This document shows positions 57,601-64,000 of a DNA stretch of 64,000 nt, piece after piece. Source of the stretch: Mariannaea sp. PMI_226 (lineage: Eukaryota > Ascomycota > Sordariomycetes > Hypocreales > Nectriaceae); NCBI GenBank assembly GCA_024336345.1, contig JANFOG010000014.1:1074862-1138861 (forward strand). Direction: 5' to 3'. The stretch's first letter is position 1. Every line of letters starts with the position of its first letter. A program made the position numbers and the translations under genes. Under the pieces are notes generated by a model. It was not told the DNA's origin. It did not search any database and worked only from the letters and a program-made list of their open reading frames with translations.

Positions 57601-58194
57601 CTTAATATTTTAAGATATTAGTTTAAATAAAATAAATTAGTATATATATTTAATATAGAATATAATGTATATATATAAACTTACCTTTGCTAGTAAAGCA
57701 TTTTTATTAAAATATAAATTATATTCCTCTTTAGGAATAATATTCCTGATATATAGGTCTTTTTTAGAATTCGAGCTAGAGCTATTTTTAGAAATAGGAT
57801 TATAATATTCCATTTTTAATTTATTAAAAGAAAGATTTAATAAGTTATTTATATTATCTTCTTTTTATAATTTAATTTTATATTTCATCTTAGTATTTAT
57901 CTTATATATAATATAAATATAAGAATATTTCTATTAAATTCTAATTTAGTTAAATTAATTATATTATTATTTATATTTAAATAATAATATAATATACCCT
58001 CTATCTTATAATATATTGATTTAAACCTAGGATTTAAAATAATACTAAATAATAAGGGCTTATACTTTCCTAAATTTAGATATGTTGATTTTTTAGAAAG
58101 ATATTGTTCTATTTTATTTAAGGCTTTAGAAACAGCATTAAAATAAATTAAATATAGCTAATAAAAATTAGGAAATATACATAAAAAATAAAAA

Positions 58195-58310
58195 ATATAA
58201 ATAGAAGATATAAATAGGAAATATAAATAGGAAATATAAATAGGAAATATAAATAGTATATATAAATAGGAAATATAAATAATAAATATAAATAGAAAAT
58301 ATAATTTACA
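58195..58310. repeat. 13-bp AT-rich tandem repeat
   Basis: About eight units of AAATATAAATAGG and variants, inside the body of hAT copy 1. Probably expanded after RIP reduced the sequence to low complexity. Confidence 0.6.
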
Positions 58311-59525
58311 TTATTATTATTTAACTTTAAATTAAAGCCTTCTTTTAACTTTTCTAACTTATTATATATTTAATGAATATATAATATGCTTTAGGTAAGG
58401 TTATATAAACCTGATCTTAAAGCTTTATTAAAGGCTTTGAAAATACCTTAAATATAGGTTTAAGCTCTTTTAAGGCTAGCTAATTATTAGAGCTAAAAGC
58501 TATATTTTTTAAATGTTTATTTAAGATATTATTTATTATACAATTGATTAGTAATTATAGTTTAATTACTACATTAATTATATAATAAATTGAATTGAAG
58601 TAAGTAGAATTATCTATAATTAAAATATTAGTATATAATTCAATATTATATATTAACTTACTTAAAGGAATTGCTTTTTATTGAAATTAGAAGGTAATAA
58701 ACCTTCTTTTTAATATTTTTTAATTCCCTCTTCTAAAAGCTATTTATTATTATATATATATTTAATTAAACTCGCTATTTGTCTTAATTAAGTAGTAATT
58801 ACCCATAATAGTTAGTATACTTTTACTAAATTAATATATATAATATAACTTGTTAGTAGAGGTATTTATTTCTTCTTCTTAAGAATTAGTTTTATTTAAA
58901 GATATAGTATTATTTATATTATAAGATAATTGTAATTTAGAAAAATTGGTAAATAAAAATTCCTTTAATATATCTTAAGTAATAATATTTAATATATAAT
59001 TAATATATTAAATATATTAATAAATTCCCTATTAACGGTTTTTCTATAAATATCTTTATATATATTTATAAAGCAACTATTATTAGCTACATTATCTCTA
59101 ATAATACTACATAAATAAATTAGCTTTAAAATACTATATATATATCTATATATATCTAACGATATTTTAAATAATGAAATTAAGGTATATTAATAAGGAA
59201 TTTAAAAATTCCCTTTATAAATATATTCTAATATAACTTTAAATTAATTTATTAAATCCTATTTAAATATTAATATATATTTAAAATAAATATTAAAATA
59301 AGAATACTAACTTATTAATTAGCTTATATTTAATTTAAAATTGGGATTTTTAGAAGCTAATATAATGCTTAAATAGGCATTACATTATTTATAGTCTAAA
59401 TATCAAAAGATAAGGAAAATGACCTTAGTGTTTTAATATTTTCTAAAAGCTCTAAATTTAGCTTTATTAAGCTATCTTTATAAGTAAATTATAAGATAAT
59501 TTTAATTTTCCATATATCTATAAAG

Positions 59526-59557
<32 letters not shown>

Positions 59558-59939
59558 CGAAAGAAATGAATATAACTTACTTATTAAAATAGCTTAATAG
59601 ATTTTAAAAGAAGATAGATATAATATTTAAAAAGAGAGATTATTTTTTATAAGAAAATATAGCATTTTATTTAAAGCCTCTTCTTCTTTATATTATATCT
59701 TCATCCCCAATTCCTTTATTTTAAACACTTAACTTCAAAAATCCAACCTATTAGAATTTAGGACTAAAGAGAAATTCAAATTCTGAAAAAGATTAGTAAT
59801 TAAATAAATAAATATATATAAATAGATTACTTCCTTTTTTAGTTTTTTTTACTTCTTTATTATAAGTAATATTGGGATAATTAGACTTATAATAGCATTA
59901 AAAATTAAAACTTAAAAACCTCCTAACTTTAATAGTAAT

Positions 59940-59998
59940 AAAATAATTATAATTAAAAAATAATTATAATTAAAAAATAATTATAATTAAAAAATAAT
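59940..59998. repeat. 17-bp AT-rich tandem repeat
   Basis: Roughly three and a half units of ATAATTATAATTAAAAA in succession, inside hAT copy 1. Confidence 0.6.
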
Positions 59999-60174
59999 TA
60001 ATATAAATATATATATATAATAGAAGTATATAGAATAAAAATAATAATATACCCTATGTATTTAATTTACATTTCTCTTTCCTTATTTTAAATAATAAAT
60101 AATAAGCTATAAATAAATAAAGTCTCTTTAAATTATAAGCCTTAGAGTCAGGGTTGTGATTTTAGTAACTAATT

Positions 60175-60210
60175 ACTAACTAATTACTAAAATTTTAGTA
60201 ATTAGTTAGT
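60175..60210. repeat. 36-bp perfect palindrome in the hAT copy 2 subterminal region
   Basis: ACTAACTAATTACTAAAA (60,175-60,192) is followed directly by its exact reverse complement (60,193-60,210), with no spacer. It could form a cruciform or give tandem-inverted transposase sites. It survived RIP largely because it is already C-poor. Confidence 0.85.
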
Positions 60211-60555
60211 ACTTCCTTTAACTATTACTAACTAATTTTCGTTAGTAATTAGTTATTAAAATATAATATAATATATAATAAAATATAATATATTAATATG
60301 CTAAATATTTAATAAAAGGCTTAATTATTAGAATTATATAATTTATTATTAAAATATAACTTATTTAATAATATACTTATTTTATAAAATATATAATAGT
60401 TATATATAGATAAGCTATAAAATAGTTATATATATATAAGCTATAAAATAATTATATATATAAAAACTATATAATAATTATATATATAAAAGCTATATAA
60501 TAATTATATATATATATAAGCTATATAATAATTAAATAAGCTATCTTATTATATT

Positions 60556-60800
60556 ATAAATCTTCTAAATTACTTTCTTCTTAATCTTGTTCTAAATTAG
60601 CTAATATTTTATTCTAACTTTTTAATAAAATTAGCTACTTAACTATTTTAGGAAGTAATCTATTTCTAGACTTAATAATAATATTATTACTAATAGAAAA
60701 GGTACTTTCTATAGTAGCAAAAATAGCAGGAATTGTTAAATATCTTCTAGCTAATAAAGCTAAAATAGAGAATCTATTATAATTAGATTTCCAAGCATCT
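60556..60800 (-). pseudogene. hAT transposase C-terminal (hATC) remnant, copy 2
   Basis: On the minus strand the frame reads ILALLARRYLTIPAIFATIE, then STFSISNNIIIKSRNRLLPK, then ends in an acidic EESNLEDL-like tail before a stop. This is the hATC signature (ARRYLxIPA-x-x-A-x-x-E-x-x-FS, then SRNRL) with a few RIP-type substitutions and one or two stops. It is the clearest identification of the family in this block. Confidence 0.8.
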
Positions 60801-61435
60801 AAAATATCTATCTATTATTAATATATTAGTATATATTAATTCTTTATTATATATTTAAAAACTTATCATTTTTGGTAAAGCTGATTCATTTAAATAAGTA
60901 ATAAATTCCTCTTTACTAGGAATATCATTTATATATAATTCTTCATTAGAAGAAGCTATAGATTTATTATCTTTATTATATATACTAGCTTCATCCCCTA
61001 ATTCATTAAAGCTTAAATTAGGATTATAATTAGTATTTATTTAGCGAATTTCTTTCTTTATTTTATAATATAATTAATATAATATAAATAAATATATATA
61101 AATAATATAACTTATTTATAATATTTATTTTTAAATAGATTAAGAATATTACTATTAATAATAAAATTAAATACTAATAGCCCATTATTTTGAAAATATA
61201 TTAATTTAAGCCTAAGGCCTAAAATAATACTAAATAAATAAAACTTATAATTTTTTAAATTACTATTATTTAGCCTTTATAAAAAATATTTTTCAAGTTT
61301 AGTTAAATCTAAATTAATGGCTTTATTATAACTATTATAAAAATTAGACTATAAATATATTAATATATATATATATATATATATTTATAATAAAATTTCA
61401 ATATTTACTAATTTATCTTTTTCTTTTATTTTAAT

Positions 61436-61535
61436 ATTATAATTTTTCTAAATATTTTTTAGTTTATTATATAATTAATATATATATTATAATTTTTCTA
61501 AATATTTTTTAGTTTATTATATAATTAATATATAT
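61436..61535. repeat. Tandem duplication of a 50-bp segment
   Basis: The segment beginning ATTATAATTTTTCTAAATAT is present twice in direct succession with a 50-bp period (61,436-61,485 and 61,486-61,535), essentially identical, inside hAT copy 2. Identity implies duplication after most RIP mutations had occurred. Confidence 0.75.
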
Positions 61536-63577
61536 ATAATAAACTTTTTGAAATAATAATATATATTTAGTCTTATAATTTAATAAAAGGTTTAAAAAAA
61601 CTTTAAATACCTTTTTGAATTTCTCTAAATAAATCCCTCTTAAATTAAATAAATATATTTAGAATTCAATTAATATATATATATATAATAATTAAAAAGA
61701 ATATTATTTTAAATAATAAATATATCTCTTTATATCTTTTATTATTAATATTATTATAAATATAACTTAAATCTAACTTAAGCTCTAATATTACTTCTAA
61801 TATATAATATATTAAATTCTAATATATATTATTATTTAATTTAATTATTAATAAAAATATAATAAAGAATATATATATATATATATATATATATAAGATT
61901 ATTATTTAAAGAAATAAGTGTTTTATTAATAAATAGTTTATTTTTGGATTTATATTTTATTATTCCTTTTTTAAATAATAATTTATTTTTAATTATATTT
62001 TTAATTAAAATAGATATTTATTAGATTTGATTTATAATAGCTAGTAGATAATTAATATTAGTTCTTTATATATATATATATATAACTTACTATTAAAATT
62101 AATATTTTCTAATTTAATAGATTTATTATTATTTAAATATATTATATTAATATTAATATATTTTAATAATAATAAATCTATTAAATTAGATAATAAATAT
62201 TCTTTTAAAATATTTTAGATTACTAAATTAATAATATATAATGTATAATATATATTATTTATAAATTCCTTATTTAAAGATATTAAATAATTATCTTTAA
62301 AGGAAATTATAAATATATTATTATTAATTATATTATCCTAAATAATATTATATTAATATTAATATAGCTAATATATTAAATAAAGCTTAAAATATAATTT
62401 ACCTAAATATAGTATTTAAATTTAAATTAGGATATAATTTTAAGGAATTTTTAAATTCCTTATATATATTTACTTTAATATAAATATTAATTAATTTATT
62501 AAATCCTAATTTTATTTAAGTTTAATATATAATTAAATAGAATATTTATTTATTAATTAACTTATATTATAAATTATAATTATTATTAATAAAGGTAATA
62601 ATTATCCCTAAATAGGAATTTGAATTTAATAAAGTTTATCTATTAAATATTAGGCAAAATAGCCCTAAGCTCAATATATTTTCTTTAATTTATTAATTAA
62701 ATTATAATAGACTATTATTAAAAGTATTTTCTAAAATACCTTTAATTTTCTATCTATTTATAATAGGACTTTGATTAAAAATAAAAAAGTTAATATATAT
62801 ATATATATAATAAAAGAAAATAAAAAAATTACCTATTATAATAATTTAATAAATCTTAAAAAAAAGGAGAATTTAAAATGGAAAAAGATGAATTATTATT
62901 AATAATAAAATATAATATCTGTTTTAAAGCCCCTTCTTTAGAAAAGTTATTTAAATTAAACCTAGCTTTTTTATTTTAATAATTTAAATTAAAAAAGTCT
63001 TTTAATTTATTTAAATTAATTTCCAATATATTATTTAATAATTATTTATAATATATTATATATATATATATTGATTTATTTCTTTTTTTATTTTATGTAG
63101 TCTTTTTATTATAAGCAATTTTTAGATATTTATATTAATAATATCTTATATAATTAGAAGATTGAAATCCTTTAATTTTAATAATTTTATAATAATTATA
63201 CCTAAAAAGGTATTTAATTAAATTATTATAATATAATATATATAAATAAAATAAAAAAAATAGGTGAAATAGGTTAAATAAATAATATAATATATTTAAC
63301 TTACATTTCCTCCTTATTAGGTTATATTGTTTTTTTAAATAAGTTATTTCTAAAAATGTAGACTTTTGAATTTATATCTATAAAACTTAAAGAAGGTAGG
63401 TAATTAATTAAAAGAAGAAATAGGCTTAGATATTAATTTAGTTAGTTAATAAATATAGGGGCTATTTCCTATTTTAGAAAATATAATTTCTAAAAAGGGA
63501 TTAATTTCCTTTTTTAAGCTAGGTTTATAATTATTATTATAATTTATTTTAGAAAATAATAAGAATAATAAAAATAA

Positions 63578-63578
63578 A

Positions 63579-63621
<43 letters not shown>

Positions 63622-63622
63622 A
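63578..63622. repeat. (AAT)n/(ATT)n palindromic microsatellite
   Basis: About seven AAT units are followed immediately by about seven ATT units, giving a self-complementary tract of more than 40 bp that could extrude as a hairpin. It lies within hAT copy 2. Confidence 0.8.
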
Positions 63623-64000
63623 TAAAGATATTATAAAATATAAATATAAAGAATGAATATAAAAGAAGATATTTAGAATATTTATAATTAAATTTATTAT
63701 TTATATTAATTAAACTTTTATATTAATAATAATAAAATTTAAATTAATAATAATAAGCTTTAAATTTATAATAATTAGATTTATATCTATAATATTAAGA
63801 TTATATGTATAATATTAAAGTTTATTATATTATATTGAATTTTATTATTATTATATATAAATTTACTATTTTATATTATTAAAATTATATTATATAATAT
63901 TAAAAATAAGGTTTTAAAAAAACTCTAAATTTAAAATTAGTTATTAATTACTAATTTACTAAAGAAATTAGTTAATAATTACTAATTTACTAAAAAAAAT

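Larger units (their letters stand above)
57039..60148 (-). mobile_element. hAT-like DNA transposon remnant, copy 1 (right part interrupted)
   Basis: The left terminus begins CAGGGTTAT (57,039), a hAT-type end, followed by subterminal repeats of TATAGTTA-like units and an 11-bp stem (57,115-57,125 with 57,132-57,142). Transposase remnants read on the minus strand, with the C-terminal dimerisation region near the left end. The internal sequence parallels copy 2 block by block (for example 57,700 with 60,870; 58,020 with 61,200; 59,650 with 62,920; 60,060 with 63,300). Sequence equivalent to the last 600 or more bases of copy 2 is absent because copy 2 begins at 60,149. The right end is therefore displaced beyond the window or lost. 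Confidence 0.7.
60149..64000 (-). mobile_element. hAT-like DNA transposon remnant, copy 2 (runs off the window)
   Basis: The left terminus CAGGGTTGTGATTTTAGTAAC (60,149) starts with the hAT-type CAGGG, preceded by CTTAGAGT (60,141-60,148), which would be one half of an 8-bp target duplication. Subterminal ACTAATTACTAA repeats follow. At the right edge (63,930-64,000) the inverse arrangement TTAGTTAATAATTACTAATTTACTAAA appears, so the right terminus must lie just beyond position 64,000. The C-terminal transposase remnant is at 60,556-60,800 on the minus strand. The other end is heavily degraded. Position and alignment suggest it inserted into copy 1. Confidence 0.72.

Noticed and set aside
58195..60000. 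CRISPR-like array in the short tandem repeats
   Set aside because: Repeats are contiguous low-complexity A/T units without unique spacers, in a eukaryotic genome.
45165..64000. Mitochondrial DNA insertion or mitochondrial contig as explanation for AT-richness
   Set aside because: No rRNA, tRNA or respiratory gene remnants; instead LTR retroelement and hAT transposase remnants with transition-type mutations.
45165..64000. Centromere core
   Set aside because: AT-rich RIP blocks can be centromeric in these fungi, but also occur throughout arms in some species; nothing in 19 kb distinguishes the two without CENP-A data or chromosome context.

Overview
The window comes from the nuclear genome of a filamentous ascomycete (Pezizomycotina). 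Introns are mostly 49-76 nt with GTRNGY donors and CTRAC-type branch points. The proteins look closest to Sordariomycetes, probably Hypocreales. The sharp split between a gene-rich half and an extremely AT-rich half scarred by repeat-induced point mutation (RIP) recalls genomes such as Epichloe, but the genus is inference only.

Positions 1 to about 45,160 are ordinary gene-dense housekeeping sequence on both strands. In order they hold: a HEI10/CCNB1IP1-like meiotic RING protein (+), an unrecognised basic protein (+), a Ynd1-type apyrase (+), Hikeshi/OPI10 (-), a Nudix hydrolase of the thiamin-pyrophosphokinase-related group (+), RNA polymerase subunit RPB8 (-), Elongator subunit ELP4 (+), tRNA-splicing endonuclease subunit SEN34 (+), an Asi1/Asi3-like membrane RING ligase (-), exosome subunit MTR3 (-), a non-coding intronic snoRNA host locus (+), ANP1 mannosyltransferase (+), a GEA/GBF1 ARF-GEF (+), FIG4 phosphoinositide phosphatase (+), TTI2 (-), CCA-adding enzyme CCA1 (-), an 83-aa conserved small protein (+), splicing factor SYF1 (-), V-ATPase subunit D VMA8 (+) and a two-RRM U1A/U2B''-like protein (-). 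Many of these serve RNA biogenesis (RPB8, ELP4, SEN34, MTR3, snoRNAs, CCA1, SYF1, U2B'') or the secretory and endomembrane system (apyrase, ANP1, GEA, FIG4, VMA8). Nothing indicates a co-regulated cluster. No secondary-metabolite or defence cluster was seen.

From about 45,165 to 64,000 the composition changes abruptly to very AT-rich DNA. It contains a complete but dead Ty3/gypsy chromovirus (46,506-53,393) with 182-nt LTRs, a candidate 5-bp target duplication, and recognisable zinc-knuckle, reverse transcriptase, integrase and chromodomain remnants full of stops. It also contains two hAT-like DNA transposons in the same orientation (from 57,039 and from 60,149); the second appears to have inserted into the first and runs off the end of the window. 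Other stretches have no recognisable content beyond short repeats.

The least expected items are the intron-encoded C/D snoRNAs whose guides match classical rRNA methylation sites, an 11-nt micro-exon plus a GC-AG intron in VMA8, a heptamer minisatellite abutting the RPB8 start, and a U2B''-like gene that ends at the AT-rich border with its presumed start codon out of frame. I found no clear previously undescribed system.
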